Positions 15,178 through 23,509 of a DNA stretch of 35,946 nt are shown here, piece by piece (the first letter of the stretch is position 1; each line of letters begins with the position of its first letter). The stretch spans positions 1 through 35,946 of the forward strand of contig CAKSSY010000010.1 in assembly GCA_934489945.1 (NCBI GenBank), read 5' to 3'. Below the pieces are notes generated by a model, which saw nothing but the letters and a program-made list of their open reading frames with translations, did no database searches and was not told the origin of the DNA. The stretch comes from an uncultured Eubacteriales bacterium (GTDB lineage Bacteria; Bacillota; Clostridia; Oscillospirales; CAG-272). The position numbers and the translations under genes are program-made.

Positions 15178-17820
15178 TCAATATCCCTGATGTTTTATAA
15201 CGATTTTCCAAAATAGTTTCCGGATAAATTCTGCGGGAAATACGAGAAGTGCCATGGTAAGGGCGGTAGTCATTTCACTGAAAGTAAGTGGCGTGGTTCG
15301 CAGAATTTCTCCTCCGAGATAAACAAATCCGATTTGAATAACTGAAATTAAAAACATGATAACCATGAAAGGACGATTGCGTGAAAATCCGGCAAACAGA
15401 TCCAATCTGTCCGTGCGTGCGTTGAAACAGTTAAAGACACCGGCAAAAATAAAGAAGGCAAAAAAGGCAGTGAGCAAATATATGTTGTCGTCAGAAGCTC
15501 GGAACCGACAAATGACAGCGGGTGATTTCAAAAAGAACAGTGAGAGTGCGATTGTGAATCCTCCCAAGATCAGAATTTCGTTGACCATATAGGAATTCAG
15601 GAGTGGGTCATCGCGTTTTTTTGGCTTTTCTTTCATGCAGGACGGAAGGGGTGGCTCTCCGGCAAAAGCAAGACATCCCAAAGAGTCCATAATAATGTTG
15701 ATCCAGAGCATCTGAACCACGGTGACGGGAGAATCAATGCCAAGAAACGGGCAAATCATTGTGACTCCTACCGCACAGAAGTTCATAGTCAATTGCAAAA
15801 CAATAAATTTCCGTATGCTTTTGAAAATGTTCCGCCCGTAAAGAACAGCCCGGACAATGGAGGCAAGATTGTTGTCCAAAATGATGATGTCGCCTGCATC
15901 CTTTGCTACCTGTGTACCACTCCCCATAGCAAAACCAATGTCGGCACGTTTTAGTGCAGGAGCATCATTGATTCCATCTCCGGTCATGCCGCAAACAAGC
16001 CCTTTCTCCTGAGCTATACGGATAAGACGGCTTTTATCTCCGGGCAGGGCACGAGCCACAACGGCAAGCCGCGACAACACCTCAGCGATTTGCATATCCG
16101 ACATTTTGGCAAGATCGTCAGAGGACAGGCAAAGATCCGAATGTCTGGAAATAAGTCCGCATGAAGTTGCAATTGCTTTTGCCGTATCAACATTGTCTCC
16201 TGTTATCATCACAACATGAATTCCTGCTGCTTTTAATTCTTCCACAGAGTGGCGCGCTTCCGGACGAATGCGATCGGACATAGCGACTCCACAGATGAGC
16301 GTCAGATTGCGCGGTTCTGTATGCTTGCCTTCGCAAAAGGCTGTAACCAGAACACGGGAGCCGGATCCGGTCAGTCTCTCAAGATGGGAAAGAAAAGAAG
16401 AACGGTCAAATGAAATTTTGTTGCCATCCTTTCCAAGTGCCGAGACGACAAATGGCAAAAGTCTTTCCGGAGCCCCCTTGAAAAGTGTGATTCCGCCGGA
16501 TGCCGAAATATAGGCGGAAGAATATTTTCTCACACTGTCAAACGGTTCGCGGGACAAAATCTGACATCCTGTATCTGCTGACATCGGAAGCATGGCAGAA
16601 AGAAGTGCTTGTTCTGTCGTATTGCCGCCCACAACTTTGTTACCGGAAAGTTCGGCACTTGTATTGCAGAGAGCACAAAGTCTCAGCATATTGTATATCG
16701 CTCCGGCAGAGGAGCGGCATTTGATTGCCGAAGTATAGGTTTCATGGTCGGTAAAAAATTCCGTGACACAGAGCCGTCCTTCCGTCAACGTTCCGGTCTT
16801 GTCGGTAAAGAGAATATTCATGCTGCCCGCCGCTTCGATACCGACCGGTTTTCGCACAAGTACCATATCACGCGCCATTTTTTTTATGTTGGAAGAAAGG
16901 ACAACAGCAATCATCATCGGCAATCCCTCGGGAACGGCAACAACCACTACAGTCAGTCCGAGCGTTAAGGCGTTCAGACAATTGGTCAAAAGAAAACGGA
17001 TGTCAGTCACTTTTGACAGAATAATAGCCCGGTCCATACCGCTGTCCAAAAAGATGGCGTTAATTAAATATACAGTTCCGACAAGAATTGCCGCGGCATA
17101 TCCAAGACGGCTGATTTGTGCCGCGAGTTTTGTAAGGCGAAGTTTTAAGGGGCTTTGTCGCGTGTCGAGGGTGATTTCTCTGGATATTTCGCCGATAAAT
17201 GTTTTGTCGCCGACGACAGCAACCTCCATTTCTCCTTCACCGGAAACCACGGTGCATTCGCGCAAAAGAGCACAGGGGGAGGAGGGATCCAATTTATCCC
17301 TCTTGCGTGGCATTTTGGCAACCTCGCGAGTTTCCCCCGTCATGGCAGATTGATCAACCTGTAGATTGCCATTTGTTAAAAATCCGTCTGCCGGAATTTT
17401 GTCGCCGGGAGAAAGAAGAACGATATCGCCGACAACAATTTCGTCTATCGGAATTTCTTTGACAAGGTTGTCGCGCCTTACACGGCAAAGATAAATTTCG
17501 CTTTCTTCGCGGAGCTTGGAAAAAGCATTTTCGCTCCCGTATTCGGATAACGTGGAGATAAAAGTAGCCAAAAAAACGGAGATCCCGATACCGACGGTTT
17601 CCACCCAATCGGATGTGCGAAAAACAAAAAATATGTTAATTCCCAGCGCAATCAGCAGAACACGGATTACGGGATCATTCATGTTGGCAAAAAAGTGTGA
17701 AAAGAAGCTCTTGCGCCGCGGTGGTGTCATTTGATTGGTACCATGTTTCGACCGGGAGATAGACACTTCGTCGCTTGTCAGTCCGCCTCCGCGTTTTATC
17801 CTTGATATTGTATTGTTCAC
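15178..17820 (-). CDS. P-type calcium ATPase (PMCA/SERCA-like, type II)
   Basis: This is an ATP-driven cation pump, probably exporting Ca2+ at the plasma membrane. The start is set at GTG 17820 because AAGGA lies 8 bp upstream; ATG 17853 is a weaker alternative. From 17820 it is 880 residues. N-terminal GLTSDEVSISRSKHGTNQM matches the cation-ATPase N domain; the actuator loop has MTGE; PEGLP (E298) in M4 is a calcium ligand site; D340 in DKTGTLTEG is the phosphorylated aspartate; MTGDGINDAPALKRADIG is the hinge; M6 has NIIMDSLGCLAFAGEPP. Hydrophobic helices continue to the C-terminus. The reading frame remains open to 18291, but that part would run into znuC on the other strand and has no family similarity. 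Ion specificity is inferred from the M4 and M6 motifs. Confidence 0.95.
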   Translation of the reverse strand: MNNTISRIKRGGGLTSDEVSISRSKHGTNQMTPPRRKSFFSHFFANMNDPVIRVLLIALGINIFFVFRTSDWVETVGIGISVFLATFISTLSEYGSENAFSKLREESEIYLCRVRRDNLVKEIPIDEIVVGDIVLLSPGDKIPADGFLTNGNLQVDQSAMTGETREVAKMPRKRDKLDPSSPCALLRECTVVSGEGEMEVAVVGDKTFIGEISREITLDTRQSPLKLRLTKLAAQISRLGYAAAILVGTVYLINAIFLDSGMDRAIILSKVTDIRFLLTNCLNALTLGLTVVVVAVPEGLPMMIAVVLSSNIKKMARDMVLVRKPVGIEAAGSMNILFTDKTGTLTEGRLCVTEFFTDHETYTSAIKCRSSAGAIYNMLRLCALCNTSAELSGNKVVGGNTTEQALLSAMLPMSADTGCQILSREPFDSVRKYSSAYISASGGITLFKGAPERLLPFVVSALGKDGNKISFDRSSFLSHLERLTGSGSRVLVTAFCEGKHTEPRNLTLICGVAMSDRIRPEARHSVEELKAAGIHVVMITGDNVDTAKAIATSCGLISRHSDLCLSSDDLAKMSDMQIAEVLSRLAVVARALPGDKSRLIRIAQEKGLVCGMTGDGINDAPALKRADIGFAMGSGTQVAKDAGDIIILDNNLASIVRAVLYGRNIFKSIRKFIVLQLTMNFCAVGVTMICPFLGIDSPVTVVQMLWINIIMDSLGCLAFAGEPPLPSCMKEKPKKRDDPLLNSYMVNEILILGGFTIALSLFFLKSPAVICRFRASDDNIYLLTAFFAFFIFAGVFNCFNARTDRLDLFAGFSRNRPFMVIMFLISVIQIGFVYLGGEILRTTPLTFSEMTTALTMALLVFPAEFIRKLFWKIVIKHQGY

Positions 17821-17929
17821 GCGATTCGTCCTTTCCGAATGGTTTTGATTCATTTTATGTGAGTTGACGTATAAAAATGAGTCGCTTGTATCGACGCTCT
17901 TTGAATTTCTTTGTTTGTTTGAAGGACTC

Positions 17930-17958
17930 TTGACTTTTTTCTTTTTATATGATATACT
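17930..17958 (+). promoter_or_regulatory. Promoter for znuCB-GH16 lipoprotein operon
   Basis: TTGACT (17930-17935) and TATACT (17953-17958) are 17 bp apart, each 5/6 to consensus, ~100 bp upstream of znuC. The leader 17959-18060 contains GTGATAACGATT just after the -10, reminiscent of half of a Fur-family box (TGATAAT), but no full palindrome, so a Zur site is not demonstrated. The ATPase gene is divergent from this promoter. Confidence 0.7.
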
Positions 17959-18060
17959 TTTCAGGAAAGTGATAACGATTCCCGAATTCGACGAGAAATC
18001 GAACGGCAAATCACATGTATATGGAAATCGGAAAGCAATACCGAAAAAGAGGTTAATGGA

Positions 18061-18777
18061 ATGGCACAACTTGTTTGTAAAAATCTTGCGATCGGTTATG
18101 ACGGGCACAGGATTTTTGAACATTTGAATTTTGAAGTGAATCGTGGAGATTATCTCTGCGTGGTTGGTGAAAACGGTTCGGGAAAATCTACATTGATGAA
18201 AACCATCCTCGGACTTCTTACTCCTATGGAAGGAAATATTCATTTTGGAGACGGTATGAAACCGAGCGAAATCGGATATCTGCCACAACAAACGGTCGTA
18301 CAGCGTGACTTTCCTGCGTCCGTGCGGGAGATTGTTTTATCCGGCTGTCAAGGCAGATGCGGATTGCGTCCATTTTACAATAAGGATGAGAAAGCTCTTG
18401 CCCGCGCCAATATGGAACGAATGGGGATTGTTGATCTTGCAGGACGTTGCTACCGCGAATTGTCCGGCGGACAACAGCAACGTGTTCTGCTTGCACGTGC
18501 ACTTTGTGCTACCGAAAAATTGCTTTTACTGGATGAACCGGTTTCGGGACTTGATCCGATGGTGACGATCGAAATGTATCGTTTGATAGAAGAACTGAAT
18601 CGAAAAGACGAAATTACCGTTATTATGATTTCGCATGATATATCTGCCGCGTTGCGATATGCGACAAAGATTTTGCATATCGGAGAAACATTGTTTTTCG
18701 GTTCAACGGAAGAGTATTTACAAAGTGAGGTTGGCAAAGGTTTTGCTGTATCGGAGGGAGGAAATGAACATGAATGA
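18061..18777 (+). CDS. znuC: Metal (zinc/manganese) ABC transporter ATP-binding protein
   Basis: The 238-residue ATPase powers metal import through the ABC-3 permease encoded next. Walker A is GENGSGKST (36-44), the Q-loop is in YLPQQT, the ABC signature LSGGQQQR begins at L134, Walker B is LLLLDEP (D158, E159) and the switch histidine is in ISHD. The segment FPASVREIVLSG after the Q-loop is typical of the ZnuC/MntB/AdcC group. It starts at an ATG preceded by AGAGG and overlaps znuB by 8 nt. Zinc is more likely than manganese from similarity, but the sequence alone does not separate them. Confidence 0.93.
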   Translation: MAQLVCKNLAIGYDGHRIFEHLNFEVNRGDYLCVVGENGSGKSTLMKTILGLLTPMEGNIHFGDGMKPSEIGYLPQQTVVQRDFPASVREIVLSGCQGRCGLRPFYNKDEKALARANMERMGIVDLAGRCYRELSGGQQQRVLLARALCATEKLLLLDEPVSGLDPMVTIEMYRLIEELNRKDEITVIMISHDISAALRYATKILHIGETLFFGSTEEYLQSEVGKGFAVSEGGNEHE

Positions 18778-19624
18778 AATGTGTATGACTCTTCTCAAAT
18801 ATCTGCAATTTCCATTTGTTCGCTATGCTATGATTGTCGGAGTGCTGATTGCCCTCTGTTCCTCGCTTTTGGGCGTTACGTTGGTACTCAAACGCTTTTC
18901 TTTTATCGGCGATGGACTTTCCCATGTTGCTTTTGGTGCTATGGCAATTGCTGCAGTGGCGGGAATTACCGACGATATGTTTTTTATCCTTCCGGTTACG
19001 GTTTTTTGTGCCATCTTTTTATTGCGCACGGGACAAAACAAAAAAATACAGGGGGATGCCGCGATTGCTATGATCTCGGTTGGCGCACTGGCAATCGGCT
19101 ATCTTTTGATGAATGTATTTTCCGCTTCGCCGAATCTTTCCGGAGATGTTTGCGGCACTTTGTTTGGGTCAACATCCATCCTGACGCTCTCAATTACAGA
19201 AGTGTGGTTGTGCTTGATACTGGCGATTGTCGTTTTGGTGGTTTTTATTCTCTTTTATAATAAGATATTTGCTGTTACGTTCGATGAAACTTTTGCTCAG
19301 GCAACAGGAACCCGCGCGTCGGCATATAATTTGCTGATTGCGATTGTAATCGCGGTGATTATTGTGCTTGCCATGAATCTTGTCGGCTCTCTTTTGATTT
19401 CGGCACTGTTGATCTTTCCCGCAATTTCTGCCATGCGTATTTTCAAAACTTTCAAAACGGTTACGATCTGTTCGGCGGTTCTTTCGGTCTGTTGCGCGCT
19501 TTTGGGGATTATTGTTTCCGTTGTTGCCTCCACCCCTGTCGGATCCACGATTGTAGTTGCCGACATTGTTGCGTTTTTGATATGTTCTTTTGTCGGATAT
19601 CTGAAAGGAGAAAGAAGAAAATGA
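18770..19624 (+). CDS. znuB: Metal ABC transporter permease (ABC-3 family)
   Basis: The 284-residue integral membrane protein has seven to eight hydrophobic helices and the ABC-3 signatures LLGVTLVLKRFSFIGDGLSH and GDGLSHVAFGAMAI near helix 2, then LVGSLLISALLIFPAISA late in the protein. Several ATGs occur; I chose 18770 because GGAGGGAGG ends 8 bp upstream, whereas ATG 18764 would lie almost on the Shine-Dalgarno sequence. The C-terminal GYLKGERRK is cytoplasmic. It overlaps znuC (8 nt) and the following lipoprotein gene (ATGA, 4 nt), so all three should be translated together. The usual third component, a ZnuA/AdcA-type binding lipoprotein, is not in this operon. Confidence 0.93.
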   Translation: MNEMCMTLLKYLQFPFVRYAMIVGVLIALCSSLLGVTLVLKRFSFIGDGLSHVAFGAMAIAAVAGITDDMFFILPVTVFCAIFLLRTGQNKKIQGDAAIAMISVGALAIGYLLMNVFSASPNLSGDVCGTLFGSTSILTLSITEVWLCLILAIVVLVVFILFYNKIFAVTFDETFAQATGTRASAYNLLIAIVIAVIIVLAMNLVGSLLISALLIFPAISAMRIFKTFKTVTICSAVLSVCCALLGIIVSVVASTPVGSTIVVADIVAFLICSFVGYLKGERRK

Positions 19625-21162
19625 AGAAAAGATTTTTTGCCTTCGTTCTGACAACGATACTGGTATTTTCTTTTGCCTCGTGTGCAGCTCAATCGGTACC
19701 GCTTTTGATTGACGGCAAAGATGCTTCCTCTTACCATATTGTGATTGCCGACGATGCAGATTTTGATATTCGCTATGCTGCATATCGTTTGCAAAAATTG
19801 TTGATCGATCGCTATGGGACAGAAATTCCTGTTGTAACGGATATTTCGGAGCGAGTAGGCAGGGAAATCCTTCTCGGAAACACTTCACGTCCGGAATCTG
19901 AAAGGCTTGCAATGAATGAGTACAACATTAAGATTGAAAACGGCAATCTTGTTCTGAATTCCGGACATTATACCGGTATTTGCGCCGCGTTGGATTACTT
20001 GGAAAATTTTTTGAAAGAACAGGGACAAACAGCCAGGATAGGGAAAAAATTTACCTATGTCGGAACAATATCCGAAAATTTGCCTTTAACATGGAATAGC
20101 GACGGAAGTGCCGAGAAATTGCTTGGCGTTCCTGCTGTAACCGAGCCATACCGTTTGGTATGGAATGACGAATTTGATGGGGATAAATTGGATTATGAAA
20201 AGTGGTCCGGCTTTTCCAACATGAAGATGAATCAGACGACACTGATCTTTGACGAGAGAACTGTAAGAGTGGCAGACGGCAGTTTGTATCTGATTGCCGA
20301 CATTACAGATGCAGAGGCACGAACCTACATTAGTAATTATTCTGTTACAACTCAGGACACTATGAACTTTTCGGGCGGTTATTTGGAAATGCGTGCACGA
20401 GTTCCGTTTTATGGTATGGGAGAGTGGCCGTCATGGTGGTCAAATTCTGCCAGAAGTGTTCTCTATCAGAAGGCCTATCGAGATGCACACAACGGGGAAC
20501 TGTATCCATCCGGATATGTTGCCGAGGTGGATTTTTTCGAGGTTTTTTCTTCTCGTAACACACTTTTGCCGACACTTCATAAATGGTTTCACGGGTGGAT
20601 TATGGACGAATACGGCATGGAAAACGATATCATGATCTATAACACAGACGCCGGAAAATCCGTAAACCGTGTGAACAGAGAATATTATTTTTACTCGTCA
20701 GAGGATAAAAAGGCATCTGAAGTGGCGCGGGATTGGCATACATACGGTTTTCTTTGGACGGAGGACCTCATGGCGTTTTCTGTTGACGGTGTGTTTTATT
20801 ATTCTTATCCTATGACCGATGATAAAGGGTCGGAGTGGTTCAATCCTTCCTGTGTCAGTGCCAAAAACGGAGAAACAAGAAAATTCGGCATGGATGGATA
20901 TGCCTATGACAATATGGCACTTTCTATCATTTTGAATAATATGCTTTTCACCGAGGAATATTCTGCCAATAATCCGTGGGCATCGGCTTATTCCGTAAAA
21001 GCCCAAAACGACGATGTTTTCTTTCCCCTCGTTTATGAAATCGACTATATGCGTCTGTATCAAAAGGAAGGAGATCGCTTGTATACTCCCGAGAGAATCG
21101 GAAAAGGAACCGCAATGTTTGACGAAGCCAGATATCGTTATGAATTATATGGGGAAAAATAG
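19621..21162 (+). CDS. Lipoprotein with GH16-like (laminarinase superfamily) domain
   Basis: The start is the ATG overlapping the znuB stop. A lipoprotein signal peptide (KKR, hydrophobic core, FASC with lipid-modified C21) sends the 513-residue product to the outer face of the membrane. Residues ~35-145 resemble the alpha/beta N-terminal domain found before catalytic domains in bacterial polysaccharide hydrolases (HIVIADDADFDIRYAAYRLQ, REILLGNTSR). From ~175 (YRLVWNDEFDGDKLDYEKW) a GH16 jelly roll begins; the catalytic ExDxxE motif is EVDFFE with E302, D304 and E307, and WPSWW and FLWTEDLMAFSVDGV are also GH16-like. It is therefore probably an active cell-surface beta-glucanase-type enzyme, though the substrate is unknown. 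It occupies the slot of the metal-binding lipoprotein but has no His-rich loop or ZnuA fold. Confidence 0.85.
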   Translation: MKKRFFAFVLTTILVFSFASCAAQSVPLLIDGKDASSYHIVIADDADFDIRYAAYRLQKLLIDRYGTEIPVVTDISERVGREILLGNTSRPESERLAMNEYNIKIENGNLVLNSGHYTGICAALDYLENFLKEQGQTARIGKKFTYVGTISENLPLTWNSDGSAEKLLGVPAVTEPYRLVWNDEFDGDKLDYEKWSGFSNMKMNQTTLIFDERTVRVADGSLYLIADITDAEARTYISNYSVTTQDTMNFSGGYLEMRARVPFYGMGEWPSWWSNSARSVLYQKAYRDAHNGELYPSGYVAEVDFFEVFSSRNTLLPTLHKWFHGWIMDEYGMENDIMIYNTDAGKSVNRVNREYYFYSSEDKKASEVARDWHTYGFLWTEDLMAFSVDGVFYYSYPMTDDKGSEWFNPSCVSAKNGETRKFGMDGYAYDNMALSIILNNMLFTEEYSANNPWASAYSVKAQNDDVFFPLVYEIDYMRLYQKEGDRLYTPERIGKGTAMFDEARYRYELYGEK

Positions 21163-21204
21163 AACGATTTTCAAGCAAAAAATGTGAAAGACGTTTTGCT
21201 GAAA

Positions 21205-21258
21205 TTCAAAACATTTTGAACTGACCGTCAAAAAATCGTCACAATGGAAAAGTATAAT
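21205..21258 (+). promoter_or_regulatory. Candidate regulated promoter of htrA (palindrome, 11-bp direct repeats, -10)
   Basis: Between the GH16 gene and htrA there is a perfect inverted repeat TTCAAAA-ca-TTTTGAA (21205-21220), then two CGTCA repeats 11 bp apart (21226-21230 and 21237-21241), then TATAAT (21253-21258). No -35 hexamer is found 16-18 bp upstream of that -10; the repeats cover its place. An 11-bp period is usual for OmpR-type response-regulator half-sites. An inference only. Confidence 0.4.
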
Positions 21259-21293
21259 GGTGGCAAGAAACTGAGAAAGGCGGTGTCACTATT

Positions 21294-22670
21294 ATGAACG
21301 ATAATCCGTTTGATAGTCAAAAAAAAGATCAGAAAAACCAACCGACATCCAAGCCGGAATACGAAGTGTATTCCCGAGAATATATGCCGGATGGAAATCA
21401 ATACAATGAATACAGTCACAGCTATTCCCCTTCGTCCGGTGTGTCATCCGGTCCCCATAAAAAAGGCGGAAATGCTGGCAGAACCGTTGCGGTAATTGCC
21501 ATCGCCCTTGTAGTGGCTCTTGTGGTTGGGATTGGCGGAATCTTTGTTGCCGCCAAAATGGTGTTCGGTTATTATGAAAGAAACATGGGATTCTCTTCCG
21601 ATCCCAATGGAACAACCGAAACCGATCAGACGCCGGATTCTCAGAAAACATCGGTAACCCAGCCGTCGTCACCGGATAAAGAAGTGTTTTTCGGTTCTGA
21701 GGATGAAACCAAAATTACTGTGTCAGATTCGACAGGAATTGCCACAAAAGGAGAGATTGGAAGTGACGGACTTTCCTATGCGGATGTTGTTGCTTTGGTA
21801 GCGGATTCGGTTGTTGAGATTACGACATCCGAGACTTCGCGAAACGGTATGATCTATGAAAGCGGAGCGGGTAGCGGCATTATCGTGAATGCAAGCGGAA
21901 TTATTATTACGAACAATCATGTAGTGGACGGTGCTTCTTTTATTACGGTTCGCCTTACAAGCGGAAAAACTTATGATGCTGTACTTGTGGCTGCCGATTC
22001 AATTTCGGATATTGCCATCCTGAAAATCACGCCGAACGAAAATCTTACTGTAGCCACTTTCGGAAACAGTGATAAATTGATTGTTGGCGAAGAAATCATG
22101 GCAATAGGTAATCCGCTCGGTGTGCTCGGCGGTACGGTTACAAACGGAATTATCAGTGCTTTGGAAAGAGAAGTGACAATTGACAATGAAAAAATGATTC
22201 TGTTGCAGCATAATGCGGCAGTCAGTCCCGGAAATTCCGGAGGGGCACTCTTTAATATGAAAGGAGAGCTGGTCGGTGTTGTCAATGCAAAATCTTCGGG
22301 AAACGGGGCGGAAGGGATTGGTTTTGCCATCCCGATTAATACGGTTCTGAGCGTATATCAGGATCTTGTCAGTGTCGGTTATGTCAAAGGAAGACCGGAT
22401 AGTGGTCTTACTCTTGAAACGGTTGTAAAACGTGTCGGTTATTTTTATTATGAGTATGAAGTTTGTATCACCGCTTCCAGGTATACGGATGAATTGAAAA
22501 GAAATGATATTATCGTTTCAATTGACGGGGTTGAGCCGGCGAATATTTCCGAGGCACAGAGCTTGCTTGCGGATCATTTCATTGGTGATGTTGTAACCGT
22601 TGTGGTTTCCCGTTCTGACGGTAACCATACCGTAAAACTTACCATCCGAGAATATACACCGGTGCAATAA
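21294..22670 (+). CDS. htrA: Membrane-anchored HtrA/DegP-type serine protease (S1C)
   Basis: HtrA proteases degrade or refold damaged proteins at the cell surface. The 458-residue protein has a cytoplasmic N-terminus of ~62 residues rich in Tyr, Pro and Ser, one transmembrane helix (~64-87), an acidic low-complexity linker (~95-150) and a trypsin-like domain with triad H209 (TNNHVV), D239 (SDIAIL) and S315 (PGNSGG). A short PDZ domain follows (DIIVSIDGVEPANISEAQ). This layout matches B. subtilis HtrA/HtrB/YycK. Its start is 35 bp after TATAAT with AAGGCGG upstream. A terminator follows directly, so it is monocistronic. The two-component system beginning 104 bp downstream is a plausible regulator, as in CssRS control of htrA. 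Confidence 0.95.
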   Translation: MNDNPFDSQKKDQKNQPTSKPEYEVYSREYMPDGNQYNEYSHSYSPSSGVSSGPHKKGGNAGRTVAVIAIALVVALVVGIGGIFVAAKMVFGYYERNMGFSSDPNGTTETDQTPDSQKTSVTQPSSPDKEVFFGSEDETKITVSDSTGIATKGEIGSDGLSYADVVALVADSVVEITTSETSRNGMIYESGAGSGIIVNASGIIITNNHVVDGASFITVRLTSGKTYDAVLVAADSISDIAILKITPNENLTVATFGNSDKLIVGEEIMAIGNPLGVLGGTVTNGIISALEREVTIDNEKMILLQHNAAVSPGNSGGALFNMKGELVGVVNAKSSGNGAEGIGFAIPINTVLSVYQDLVSVGYVKGRPDSGLTLETVVKRVGYFYYEYEVCITASRYTDELKRNDIIVSIDGVEPANISEAQSLLADHFIGDVVTVVVSRSDGNHTVKLTIREYTPVQ

Positions 22671-22676
22671 TCTGAT

Positions 22677-22703
22677 AAAAGCCGCAGTTTTTCTGCGGCT
22701 TTT
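22677..22703 (+). terminator. Terminator of htrA
   Basis: AAAAGCCGCAG (22677-22687), a TTTTT loop and CTGCGGCTTTT (22693-22703) form an 11-bp perfect stem followed by T. It begins 6 bp after the htrA stop and separates htrA from the two-component operon. Confidence 0.9.
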
Positions 22704-22713
22704 TCAAAAGATA

Positions 22714-22742
22714 TTGAAATTTATAAGAAAAAGGCTTATAAT
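22714..22742 (+). promoter_or_regulatory. Promoter for two-component/sortase operon
   Basis: TTGAAA (22714-22719) and a perfect TATAAT (22737-22742) are 17 bp apart, immediately after the htrA terminator and ~32 bp before the response regulator start. A match this good suggests constitutive expression by the main sigma factor. Confidence 0.75.
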
Positions 22743-22774
22743 AAAGTCAGAAAAAAGTGAAGGGAGATTTCTCC

Positions 22775-23479
22775 ATGTATCATATTTTAGTTGTGGATGA
22801 CGAGGTCAGAATCCGCAGTATGATCCGAAAATACGCCGAATTTGAAGGTCATGAAGTTACAGAAGCGGGAGACGGTATGCAGGCTGTCTATCTTTGCAGA
22901 AATAATACGTATGACATCGTAATTATGGATATTATGATGCCGGAACTTGACGGATTTTCTGCCTGCCGGGAAATTCGCAAGACTTCACAGATACCGATTA
23001 TCATGCTTTCGGCGCGCGGGGAAGAGTATGACAAAATTAACGGCTTCAATCTTGGCATTGACGACTATGTCGTGAAACCTTTTTCTCCCAAAGAACTTAT
23101 GCTTCGGATCGAGGCTGTTATGAAAAGAATCCGTCGTGCATCCCAATCGGAAATACGACCGAAAAATGAAATTCTGGAATTCGACAACGGTAAATTGAAA
23201 GCAGACATTACGGCGCGTATTGTTTACATTGACGGAGAGCGTGTGGAGATGTCTCCGAAAGAATATGATCTGTTTTTCTATCTTCTTGCAAACCGCAATG
23301 TTGCGCTTACCAGAGAAAAATTGATCTCTGAGGTTTGGGGATATGATTTTTATGGTGATGCCAGAACATTGGATACTCATATTAAACTTTTGAGAAAGAG
23401 TCTTGGTCGGTATGCGGATTGTATTGTAACGCTTCGAGGTGTCGGATACCGTTTTGAGGAAATGACAGCAAAATCCTGA
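22775..23479 (+). CDS. OmpR-family response regulator
   Basis: The start is the ATG at 22775 with AAGGGAG 8 bp upstream; an in-frame GTG at 22757 lies before that site and is unlikely to be used. The 234-residue protein has a receiver domain (acidic DDE at 8-10, phosphoacceptor D52 in MDIMMPELDG, KPF lysine near 102) and a C-terminal winged-helix DNA-binding domain with the OmpR signatures VEMSPKEYDLFFYLLANRN and VWGYDF...RTLDTHIKLLRKSL. It is encoded directly before its cognate kinase, 30 bp apart. Targets are unknown; the direct repeats before htrA are candidates. Confidence 0.95.
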   Translation: MYHILVVDDEVRIRSMIRKYAEFEGHEVTEAGDGMQAVYLCRNNTYDIVIMDIMMPELDGFSACREIRKTSQIPIIMLSARGEEYDKINGFNLGIDDYVVKPFSPKELMLRIEAVMKRIRRASQSEIRPKNEILEFDNGKLKADITARIVYIDGERVEMSPKEYDLFFYLLANRNVALTREKLISEVWGYDFYGDARTLDTHIKLLRKSLGRYADCIVTLRGVGYRFEEMTAKS

Positions 23480-23509
23480 AAGAACAACCGTTGGAAGGGA
23501 AGTGTCGTT

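Noticed and set aside
17864..18127. 87-codon plus-strand frame between ATPase and znuC
   Set aside because: It spans the znuC promoter and continues into znuC in another frame; no ribosome binding site or family.
17821..18291. N-terminal extension of the Ca-ATPase frame by ~157 residues
   Set aside because: It would overlap znuC on the other strand, has no membrane or ATPase similarity, and GTG 17820 has a good AAGGA site just upstream.
18635..18769. Longer znuB frame beginning within znuC
   Set aside because: The strong GGAGGGAGG site lies only before 18764/18770, and ABC-3 permeases begin near there.
19492..19620. Longer frame upstream of the GH16 lipoprotein
   Set aside because: It lies inside znuB; the lipoprotein signal peptide starts exactly at ATG 19621, which overlaps the znuB stop.
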